From: Odontesthes bonariensis
Taxonomy: Eukaryota; Chordata; Actinopteri; Atheriniformes; Atherinopsidae
Direction of reading: 5' to 3'
DNA length: 64,000 nucleotides
Assembly (NCBI RefSeq): GCF_027942865.1
Contig: NC_134515.1
Location: 30,928,449-30,992,448, forward strand
The notes under the pieces are model-generated. The model did not search any database. It worked only from the letters and a program-made list of their open reading frames with translations, and had not been told where the DNA came from. Position numbers and translations under genes: made by a program. Shown piece by piece: positions 47,914 to 59,900 of this stretch; within the stretch, counting starts at the first letter, position 1, and each line of letters opens with the position of its first letter.

Positions 47914-50900
47914 ATGAACAGAATCCGAATACACGTGTTGCCATCAAGTCGTAACCGGGTGACCCAGGCGCCCCGACCTCAGGAGCCCCAGGCCTGCTCC
48001 TTTGCCCAGCGACCATGTTTCCAGCCTCGCCTCGAAGGTCTGGAATTCTGTATCAAACACATTCTGGAGGACAAGAATGCACCATACAAGCAATGTAGCT
48101 ACGTCTCTGCCAAGAATGGCAAGCGCTGCCCTAATGCTGCCCCAAAAGCTGAGAGGAAAGATGGGTGGGTGCAAGGACATATTTCCATCAGTTTGTAAAC
48201 ATACTAGGTCACAAATGAAATTGCAGCTTTGTATAGTATGTTTATGCATTCATGTGAACATTTTGCCAGTTCTGACAATGCTCAAGTGCATCTTTTTTCC
48301 CTCATTTTTGTTCTGCAGAGTGACATTCTGTGCGGAACATGCTCGCAGGAATGCAATGGCTCTCCGAGCTCAGATGAGAAAGACAACGTCTGGTCCTTCC
48401 CCAGAAGCGCTATTATCTCAGCTTAGCGGCTACAACCGTTCAGAAACACACAGTCTGGATGGAGGGCACTCAGAAGCTAGCCGCATTCTAGGTAAAAGAC
48501 CTCAACTTCAGTCAGTGTATTCTAATGTGCATAGATTCTTAAGTAATTTCTGCATTGGGATGTTGATACTTGATGTGAATATACAATTTTTTAAGATGTG
48601 TATGTCGATATGATTTTAATGTCCAACTATTGGCCCTGGTGGCAGATGAGGACAGTCTGAGTGAAGAAGAGCAGGGGCCCTTAGTACTAGACCAGACATG
48701 GAGAGGAGACCCTGACAGCGATGCTGACAGCATTGACAGTGATCACGAGGATCCTCTGAAGTAAGCTCAGCTCTTTGAATCTTGTTATCTCCATTGCAAT
48801 ATGAATAAGCAAATTCATTTTCTGTTTATTAAAGAGGCATTTCCTTTCATATTTCCCTTCCTTTTTCTTTTTTTTTTTAAAAGAGATATAAAGCTATACT
48901 GGTTGTGGAGTATTGGAGTATGAAACTGACGAAAGTTAAGACTGTAAAGATGAAACACATTGTACTGTACTTTATAGTCTCGATATTTTTTTTTCTCACT
49001 TCTCAATATTTGCAGACATGCAGGAGTTTACACAGCAGAGGAAGTGGCATTGATTACTCGAGAAAAACTCATTCGGCTCCAGTCCCTCTATATCGATCAG
49101 TTCAAGCGTCTGCAGCACCTGCTGAAAGAGAAGAAGCGCAGATACCTGCATAATCGCACAGTGGAACATGAAACCCTAGGTGAACTCACAGCCAACTGTA
49201 GATTCAGTGAGTGTAAAATGCCCTGTCTTCACAGCTGTCATTGATAATCTATATGTTGTTTATGTTGTTAAAAGGAAGCAGTCTGCTGACTGGGCCCGAA
49301 GGTCTGTCTATGAAGGAGAAGGAGAACCTGAAGAAGCTCAAAGCTCTGCGTCGTTACCGTCGTCGGTATGGGGTAGAGGCCTTGCTGCATCGGCAGCTCA
49401 GGGAGAGGCGGCAGGCTGTGACAGAAGGAGCCCCTCAGGTGTGAACAAAAGTACCAACAAGTCAAACTATTGAGACGTTGGCTTTAAAGTAATGAAAAAA
49501 ATACCATGGTTTTCCATGGTTTAAAAAAAAAAAAGTTTCCCTTAGGCTACCTTTACACGGAAACGATCTGAAACCAAAACGCAAAAGTGGCGTTTCGTTT
49601 TCACTTTTAAATCTGCATTTAGACGAGCGTTTTAGGATGAAAATCTGCGTGCATGTGTGTGACGTTTCATATTTATCGATGCAGTAAACACGCCAGATGG
49701 CTGGGTGGCAACACTACCAAGATCAAGTCTTTCTACTTCTCTTCTACCTCGCACGCAAAGTAGGCCTACAGTAGACAAAATGGCGAAGAAGAAATCAGAC
49801 AATTTTGTGTGGACTGACGAAGACGTTGAGCTTTTGCTAAATGTTACATTACATTATAAGTGATATAATTACATTATATAGCCTACTGATGTGTTTCCCA
49901 CAGTTTTCTGGCGCTTTATTATGCTTGTCACGTCATTTCTATGTGACGAGAAACGCAGTTTTGCGTTTTTCATCCTTTACTCGGTGGCGCGACAGTGGAG
50001 CGTTTTCAAGAATTCCACTCTGGAGGGCGTTTTTCACTTTTTTGCGTTTTCATGCCCCCAAAACGCCCTTACCATCTAAACGATATAGTGCATCCGCAAA
50101 AAGGTTTTGCGTTTTTAACCCGTTTTCGTTTCCGTGTAAAGTGCCCCTTAGTCCTACAGTTATGTAGCCATGTCACTAGGTTTAGCTTCATATTTTCTAA
50201 ACGTAGAGCGTGTATACACTGCCTGGCCAAAGAAAAGTCATCTCTTTAACTAAGATTTAAGATTAAGATTTAACTAAGAAGCCTATCAGGGGTTGATTCA
50301 GCTAGTCAGGTCTAGATCTGGCAATGCTGCGAGGTCACGTGACTACCCGAGTATTATGAAAGACTAGGTTTTCCATCAGTAGATCTTCACTGATGACGCA
50401 GGCATTTTCTGAGATCACAGTGCCAGGATTGATCAGGATGTAATTGGTTCAGGGAACATGAGATTTATAAAATTCCACACATGGACTGGCTGGCACAGAA
50501 TCCAGAACTTGACCCTATTCAGAACCTTTCAGATGTGCTGCAGAAGACCACAATCCGCTCTCCATCATCAATAAAAGATCTTGGTGAAAAATGAATGCAA
50601 CACTGGAGAGTAGAGATCCACCGATACAGGTTTTTTTTTAAGGCCGATGCTGATTATTTTGACATCAGTCTTAACCGATCCCCCGATATGTGCTGCAGAT
50701 TTTTTTTTTTTTAAATTTTTTTTTTTTTTGGGGGGGGGGGGGGGGATTCTTGAAGCCGATATTGGTTTTTCTACCTCCATTTACATGATGAAAATGACAC
50801 AATGATAACAAATGTTACACAAGTCTCAATTTAAACAAAAAAAAACATTTATTAACAAAGCATATTAACAGCAAACAATGTAGAACATTTAAATATATAA

Positions 50901-53900
50901 CAATAAATTAAACAATATTAACAATGAGCAGCTTGAGGCCATTGTAGTGCAAATGACCCTCGGAATGGCAGGTGTTGCACTGAGACTTGCCTGGTGTTGG
51001 CTCACTGAAGTGCTGCCATACGGGATTTGACTTCTTTTCAGCCATTTCTTTAAAAGGAAACAAAAAACACAAATTCAGTATATTTTTATCTAGTGCTACA
51101 TCTTCTGTTTGATTTGCAAATTAAACAGTTTGTTAAATTAAAATGACCATGATTTATTATCCTATCTATTATGCAAAGACAACACACTAGGAGGCCTAAA
51201 GGAAACTGTCAAAGACAGACAGACACACACAGATACAGCGATGTGATAGCTGCTCTGCACCACTCTGATTTCCTGTGCTGGTGCAATCTGTTCTCTTAAG
51301 CTTGAGGCGTTTCAGCAACGACTCCGTCAAACATAGAAGTGCAACGTAAAGATAGCGAGAGCCGCTACTGAGACGTTGCTGGGATCTTGCTGAGACGTTA
51401 CGTTACGCGGCGCTCTCTCGTCGACTGTTACGTGTCCTGTGGACCCGCTCTGAGTCCGCCTTTCCCACTGGGCAAAAATTGCGTTTAAACCAGCTGACAG
51501 TCTGCTTCAGACCGCAGTGGGACAGGTACACCGAACCAACCCGCGTCGCGACTCGTACACGGCGGCGCTTTGCTGCACTTAATGAGCGTGTCAGTGTCAG
51601 CGAGGAAGAGGAGGCGCAAAAACACTGAGCACCGCTGCAGTGTATGTACATTACTTTATGTAAAGTTAGATGCTGTACACGTAGTGATAGGTAATTGTTT
51701 TCATGTGCATACATGATTATCCATGGGAGCGGTGGCAGCTCGCCAACTGGAGATAAGACGTGAGGTTTTTAGATGGTGGGAAAGGAGCCCTGTGCTGACT
51801 AAGCGGCTCGAGCAGCGTTTAAACACCCGTGTTGACCCACTAATTTCAGTGGCAGAGAGAAAGAGAAAGAAACACACACTGCCCTCAGAGTGAAACAGAC
51901 ACACACAGCTGCTTCCTCCCGCTCACAGTGAGACAGAGACAGTCTTTCAAAGTGCAGATAATACAGCTAAATTAGTTAAAAATACATTCAAAGTTGAAAA
52001 CTTACCCTTGTTGTTGTTGGCTGTCTTTACAGCTGCTCTCCAGCAGGGGGGGGGGGGTCTCCAGCATCTCAAGGCATGGCTGCTGAATGCGCTAATTGAG
52101 ATGGCGAACACACGCACGTATCGGCCGCTACAAGTAAAAATACGCAAAAATCGGCCTGAAGTATCGGCCGGCCGGCCGGCCGATCTCTACTGGAGAGAAA
52201 TTAATGTTTTTTACATTGCGTAGGCTTACTGAAACAATGCCACAGTGGATGTGACTGGCAATCAAAGCTAAAGGAGGTCCAATAAAATCTTACTGTGGCT
52301 CGCTTATTTTTTTGTTTTAGTCAAGGCAAGGCAAATTTATTTGTATAGCACAATTCAACTACAAGGTGATTCAAAGTGCTTTACAGAGACATTAAAACAG
52401 TAGAAATAAAAAGCATGATTTTAAATTTTAAACAAAAAAGAAAGAAATAGATGAAGAAGAATAACAAGAGGAACAATAGATGAAATAAGATAAAATCAGT
52501 AGTTTAAATATGATTAAGTTTTGAAACTCAAGCTTCAGATTTGGAGCTTTATTCAAACGCAGCTGAAAATAGGTGTGTCTTCAACCTGGACTTCAATACA
52601 CTGAGTGTTTCAGCTAATCTGAGACTTTCTGGGAGTTTGTTCCAGACATGTGGAGCATAGAAGCTGAATGCAGCTTCTCCATGTCTGGTTCTGACTCTGG
52701 GAACCGGATCCAGATGATCTGAGGGGTCTGGAAGGTTCATACTGGGTCAGGAGGTCACTGATGTATTTTGGTCCTGGACCATTCAGAGCTTTATATACCA
52801 GCATCAGAACTTTAAAGTCTATCCTCTGATGGACAGGCAGCCAGTGTAAAGACCTCAGAGCTGGACTGATGTGCTCCACTTTTTTGGTCTTAGTGAGGAC
52901 TCGAGCAGCAGAGTTCTGAAAGAGCTGCAGTTGTCGAACTGACTTTTTAGGTAGACCTGTAAAGATGCTGTTACAGTAATCAAGCCTACTGAAGTGTAGT
53001 CGGGCAGTGTATACGAAAGAAAGGAAATTGAATCATGCTTGTGGCTTTAAACTATTTAGCAATGTGTTGTATTTCTGTAATATTCACATTAGGGATGCAG
53101 CAAACTATTATTTAGGTATTCCAATAGTCTATCATAAATTCCATCGATTAATCCAGTAACTGGACAAGAAATACATTTGCAGTAAGTACAATACAACAAA
53201 TTAAAATATTCAACAGCATGTCACAGCGCCATGTTGAAATCCATTGTGCTTGTACTTTAAAATTAAAATTAAATAGCTGCAATACCGCCCAGCCTTAGCT
53301 TACTTCTGTTCTGCCGTCCAACTAACAAGCCTACTGATTTACATTAAATGCTAACAGAACTGGTACCATGTGTGGGTTGCTCTAAGTGGACTTGACATGT
53401 GAACTGGGTGCTTCCTGCTGAGATGCTGTAGCATCAACATTGTGCTATTTTGCTAAGCTTATTTGATCTTACAATGGACACACTATACAGTAATTTCACT
53501 TTTCTTTTGTTAGAAATTGTTCCAAAGTTTTGACATTTTTCATCTTTTTGTCTGATATCGCTTGTCGTTGCTTTCTCTGGTTTCCTCTATCGCACCATCA
53601 GATCAAGCGTGCTGCAAACGCACTTTGTGTGGCAGCGATGATCGTCCGTGTGAAGCAGGATGACCGCTGAGCGGATCATTTTGTGTGAAACAAACAACGA
53701 ATTCAAGCAGATCATTTACTTTGAGGGTTTTTTTGTAAATTACTTCAAGTTACTCAAGGAGTCATTTCAGCCCTAATTTATACAAAAAAATGCACATCGT
53801 CTAATATATCTATCTATATGTGGAGTCCCACAACAGTCGATCTTTGTAACATGACTGTTTTCATTGTGTTGCCTCCTCTGGCAACATTGAGACCACCTGG

Positions 53901-56900
53901 GATTATCTCGGTGTTGTCTTTGATCAGCATTTTCATTTCGAAAGTTTTTTTCTTCTTGAGTTGAGAAATATTACCAGAATTGAACCACTACCTTCAGCAG
54001 ACCTTTTGGGAACATAAGTTTTTAATCTTTTCTCATGTGAACTATTATATGTCTTCTATAAGCCGCCTTCTTTTGGCCCAGAATGCAGCAGCTTGGCTGC
54101 AAACAGAAACTAGTGGGTGGTCCCACATTACTGAAATTCTTGCCTCCCTTCATTGGCTTCAAGTAAAATTTCTAATTGATTTCCAGGATTTATCACTCGC
54201 ATACAAAGCCCTTTATAAAATGGCACCTGCGTATCTAACAGATTTGTTGAGCCCCTTTATCCTGTAATTTATGTCTCTCGTCTATTCTCCGTTCTAAATT
54301 TAAAGGTGACATATTATACCCTTTTTTTTTTTTTTTTTTTAAAACAATTTACACAATTTTCTGAGGTTCTTATTGAGATGCAAGGGAAAAAACTTAATTT
54401 AACAACATGTCAAAATAGCAGTAAAGAACATTTTGAAGATGTTGAAGTAGGGTTGTTGCTCAATTCGTCAGTCGAACTCTTAAAAGAAAGACATCGACTC
54501 ATCGAGATTTCTTATCTCGCTCTAAAAATCTTTTAAAAGTGCTATACATATGAAAGGAACATGATCTAACCTTGTCTCGTGGCTTGATCTGTAGTTTAAT
54601 GTTCTAGGTGTTGTGAAGGGGCATAGAGATGGACTAACAAGGATGTTGAGCATTAAAGTTTGATGAGCTAAAGAGTGAACATTCCATGTTAGATTTAGAA
54701 GGGATCCCTAATATACTGATTGCCACAGTAAATATTCACATTTTTAAGGCCAGCAGAATGTAATTATATGTATCACAAAATCCACCACGTGTACCACATC
54801 TGGCAGGCAACACTTGGATTTACAGCAGTGTTCACACAATTTTGTGGCATCAAGGAATGATAGATTTCTTTGACATGATGATAGTTTATAAGTGACTCAT
54901 TGTTTTGGATACATCTCCATTGTTCTGTGTCATGCTTCCAATCTAACGCTTGCTTTCTTCTGTGCAGCTCTACACAAGAACGGCGAATGAAAAATGCATT
55001 TCCTTTGTGGAGGGAGCCAGATGTACCAATACCTGCCTGCCGATGGCCCGACACTGTCTCTCCCGTATCCTTAATGATCTGTTTCCAAACAAGAATCCTC
55101 AGATGAGTTGATTAGCACCACTTTTGTTTAGACATCTATATTCTTCTTCCAGCTCTGTTAGTTTGAACTGTCGTTCACCTCTTTCTCTCTTTGGCCCTAA
55201 TCAAAAGCTACAGCTTGCAGTAGCTGTTAGTTTCCAACGGAGCCTACAATAAAGTCCTTCCTGTGGTCTGTTGATTTTTCCCCACCCCCCCAAAGTTTAA
55301 GGGACTAATCATTTCAGTTGGAAGGAACAAAATCTCTTCCAAACGGTCTTTTGCCCCCATACCTAATCATTTAAAGTAGCATCATGCGTTTAATAGATTA
55401 ACATTAGGTTCTCCGCTGTCCTTTTCTGGGTTCAGTAATTCATTTTTATTTTAGTAGCTGTTAAATGGATGTTTTTTTTGGTAGCTGAACCCAGGCTTCA
55501 GAAATGTAAAGAAAAGTAACCTGCAATGCATTTTTGCTCAGAGAGAAATCAGGGCACAATGGTAACAATAAATAGATTCTTTTCTGATAGATATACATTT
55601 TCATGAGGTAGGATTTGGGGTTTAAGAATGGAGAACATTTGTCTGCTCAACTACTCTGCTTCGTTTGTTTCTGTGTGGAAATATTCTGCAGTTTAATTCT
55701 CCTTTACAAGAAGATTTGCTCAGACATCTACCAGGACAGCAATCAGGTGCTTTTTAAGATTTGTCCAGGGCTTAAAGATGTTCCATGTGACCGTACTGTG
55801 CACATGGGTCAGTCTGACGATCCTCGCTGCCCGCTTCACCTCACTCTGCCTCCACCCATGTACCAACCCGAGCAGGAACCTCCACCACAGGAGCAGTTTA
55901 CCCCTGCAAGTAAAGACCTGTATCTGAGTGCAGCAGAACTTCAGCCCACAGAGAGTCTTCCCCTTGAATTCAGTGATGTACGTAGAAATTATGTTTCGAT
56001 CTCTCCTCCAACATATATGCACTGTGACAAACATACTTCGTTCAACTCTTACCATTAAGCTTCTTTCACTTTGGACAAAAAAAAATCCAACCGCCACCTG
56101 TCTTTTATCTGCAATGGGGAGGGGTATAGTCGCCATTCAGTCTCCTGTCAAATAATTGCAGTATTCGTGGTTATTTATATATCCCAGCTCTGATCAGCAC
56201 TAATGTAACTAGAATACCTAGATGGACGAGCTAGTTTTCACTAAGTATGCTGCAATTATGACTGAAGGAGGGGCTCTGCTCATTTTTGTTTCTCAACATA
56301 TATTTACGGACATACAATTTCTCATGGAGGAAACAAACAAGACCAACCCTCGTATAAAGAGACATCACGGATTCATTATGCCATCTGCACCGCATACTGG
56401 TAAAGGCAATCATTTTCCCAGCTGCTTTGTAGGGCTTACCTCCACGATCCCTGATTGTTCTCAAAGTAATGTTGTCCGCTCTTTTTTGTAGTTGCTTCCA
56501 GGGTTGACCCACGGGAGGAAATGGGATGTGGGGATAGCTGTGCTGAGTTGCACTTGTGTGGTCCTGTCTGGTAGCAGGTCAAACTATGGCCTCTGTTTGT
56601 GAAAGTCCTGCTGTGTTTAGCTTTCAGTAGTTTAAGTAGCTCCTTCCTGAATTTCTGTGGTAGAGTTTAGTTTCACTCCTCTGTTCCTGTTTTTGCTTTT
56701 CAGCATCAGTCTTATTTAACTTTTATTCATTGCCTTCAGTCTACACTGATGTTACGGTACTGCAAACTCCTTCCAACTGTTCCTGCTTCACACTGATTCT
56801 TTTTCTTTCTTTCTTTTTAATTATTTATTTATTTATTTTGTAATCATTATTGATTTCTTTATAGGAAGGTTCTGGGAAATGTCATCAGTTAAGCAGAGAT

Positions 56901-59900
56901 CTCTGTTACAGAGCTGAAACTGATCATATTGTGCTCCATTTGGACATATTGGATAAGTTAACAACATCACCAGGAGTAATGCTATAAGGAAAAATGACCA
57001 CAATGTTGTAAAAGCACTGTAAACAGCAGGCCTTTACTGTGTATGTTTTTCAATTTGTGCTCGTGGAGCTCAGTTACCCTTGGATGTCTTACTACCCACA
57101 AGCTCAAAATATGGCTAAACCCCTGTAGCTATAGTCCAGTTTCCTTGTAAGGTCACACCAAAAAGATGCAGACGTGGTGGTTTGATAGTGGGTGTAAGGA
57201 GTCCATCTGTTCATGCTTCTGTCCAAGACCAATATCTTTTCTTTTTTTTTTTTTTAGCTCGCTAGTCAAAGGTTTGTGCATACTTAAACTTTAAAGATAA
57301 GGCATACTGTATGTTGGTAATTTAGACTGAAAAGAGGTGCATGCATGCATATCTGTATTTTCTATTATTTGCTTCTATATAATTGGTAATATAATACTGT
57401 TTGCATTTGGCCTACTGTCAGGCCATAACATCTTGCTGCTTTCATATACTGTATTTTAATACAGCTGAAATCCCAATAAAGTCTTTTTGCATCTTTTTTT
57501 TTTCTGTGTATCAGACAACATAATAAGCCTAAAATTTCTAACTGAACAAGGCCTGTTACCCAAGTCACTTAGTTTACAGTGTTAAAATCACCACAGACAG
57601 AAGTACATGTCAAATGAGTTCTCGGTTAGTTCATGCAAACAGTCATATTTAAGCAACGGGCAGCAGTTGCTCAGTAGGAAGCATCAGATCTTAAGCAGAT
57701 AGTAGCTGCTGTTTATCCAGCGCACGACCAGATTAGATAGGTCTGTGCTGTGACTGAAAGAAGGAATACACAAACTGTAACATCTTTACAGGGAAACCAG
57801 AAGCGTAAGACTAAATTCATATAAATATGTTTTGTATTGTGTTTGGGGGAAAAAAAGATCAGAAATTGAATAGAGGATATACTGTCCAGCCTTAGTATAT
57901 CCAAAATTTTGACTCCTATTGTGAAGGTGTACAGTTTAAAAGCTTCATATTTTACACCAGCATCATGGTAGGATTGTGCAAAAATGGTAAAATAGGAGAG
58001 ACCTGTTGTTTTCACAGTCGAATAGAAAGAAACATATTGATATATTAATGAGGGCATTTAAACTAAAACGCAGTATGTTGGTGCTTCCCTTTAACACATA
58101 AATGATGCATTGATAATGAAGGACAATTTTAAACAAATCTGTCCAGTGAATTCGTATGCCTTGATGTTGTACTGTCTGTGCTTATATATTTTTAAAGAGC
58201 CACATGAACATGTACTCGAATCTTAAATTGAATGTTGCCTAAATACATCAAAATACTGATATTAAAACTGAAAAACAGGAATTGTTTATATATGAACATG
58301 GAAAGTTGAAAATGATCTCTTTTTTTTTAATATTTGATATTTCTGATTGATGAATCTGTGTTGTGTAGGACCTGGATGTTGAAGGGGATGGCATGCAGGG
58401 TCCCCCCTCCCCTCTACAGTTTGACACAGCCCTTGCCCTGGAGGACCAGACCATTAGAGCGATCGCTGAGGCCCCAATGGACATCCTGACCGGAGAACAC
58501 CCAGACCAAGTCGACCTGGACACCTCGGAACAGGAGCTTTCAGAACGAGACGTTGATGCCATCATGGATGACCAGGTTAATTTTCAGTTTAAGACTTTAA
58601 CATCTCTTGGATCTTAATTCTGTGTTAATTCTGCTGGTGTCTCCAATACACTGTCGGACCAGATAAAAGTGACATTCCACAAGTTGAGACCAATGAAATG
58701 AATACTAATAGAACTGTCCTTTGTCAGGCAAAAATACATTGCTATTTTTTGTATTAAAGTTAATGTGAGGCTTCATTAAAGTTACTTTTGTGTTTCTAAT
58801 TATTTTCTCTTTTGCAGATGTCCTTAATGCTATAGCTTTTAAAAGGCACATTGTTCAGGAAATGCCAAACTTTCTTAACTAAATCCTGTAATATTGAATG
58901 AGGGTCACTTGATTTGGCCAACTCATAAACGTCAGATTTGCATAAAAGAGAGGATTAGGGATCCCTCATCAGTACACAATACTGGAGAACCTGTTTGATT
59001 AATCCAATCCAAATTTATTTGTATAGAGCTTTTAGAACAACACAGATGGCCAAAGGGCTGCACACAAATAAAGAATACAAAGTAAAAAACTAAACGCAAA
59101 CAATACAACCAAGTCACAGTAAAAGCCAACAGCTCAGACTGAATTAAGGACATTTAAAAACAAAAAGAAACATTTTGAAATCAACTCTGAAACCAACCGG
59201 AAGCCAGTGAAGTGATGCCAGAACTGGAGTAATGTGCTCTTGTTTAATTTTGTACCAGTTAAAAGCCAAGCAGCAGCATTCAGAACCAGCTGTAGACGAG
59301 GCAAGTGATGTTTGACTTAGTCAGCATAAGCATGGATTCAAATCTGAAAATGATGCAAAGAAAGAAATAGTTTAGCTTTGTCTCAGTTGAAAAAAGCTGA
59401 ATTTGACCACTGAGCTAATCTGTGCATCAAATTTCAGATTCCTATCCAGCCTTACACTGAAGTGTGTTGCTACTGGTGTTAAATATTGACTTAACAAAGC
59501 ATGAACTTTGGAGGTATCACTGGGCCCCCAACAACATAACCTCAGTTTTATTATACTTAAATAGGAGGAAATTTATTTGACATCCATGTCTTAATTTCTG
59601 AAATGCACTTCAAGTAGTGGATTTGTAGAATATCCGTCTCCTGCTTCATTAGCATATGCACTTGACTATCGTCAGCAATAAAAATGAAACGCAGTACCAT
59701 ATTTCCAAAGAATTGATCCAAGAGGAAGTAAGTACAGGGGAGAAGAGAAGCGGCCTAAGAATAGAACCCTGGGGCACTCCACACACGAGAGGCGCTGGTG
59801 AGGACTCCGACACGAACACAAAAACTTATCCCTGATAAGTAGGACCTGCACCACCTGGAAGCCCACCCAGCTCTCCAGGCGAGACAGGAGGATCTGATGG

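Larger units (their letters stand above)
50210..52320 (+). mobile_element. Tc1-like transposon remnant, split by a hAT element
   Basis: The left side starts with TATACACTGCCTGGCCAAAG, an end I know from fish Tc1/mariner elements. 50482-50590 encodes [15 protein letters not shown], the conserved C-terminal catalytic block of Tc1 transposases (normally SPDLNPIENLW), with the following helix decayed and a stop at the hAT border. The remainder after 52197 shows no clear domain, and the right boundary is approximate. Confidence 0.6.

Noticed and set aside
54968-55106. Open frame 54900-55106 beginning in a different frame over the kansl2 exon
   Set aside because: The conserved KANSL2 peptide ([18 protein letters not shown]) lies in the other frame; the longer open frame is a shadow.
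55615-56058. Extending kansl2 exon 8 upstream to include an Ile/Leu/Lys-rich segment
   Set aside because: The acceptor at 55723 joins the upstream exon to give CLSHIYQD without an insertion; the upstream part is intron.
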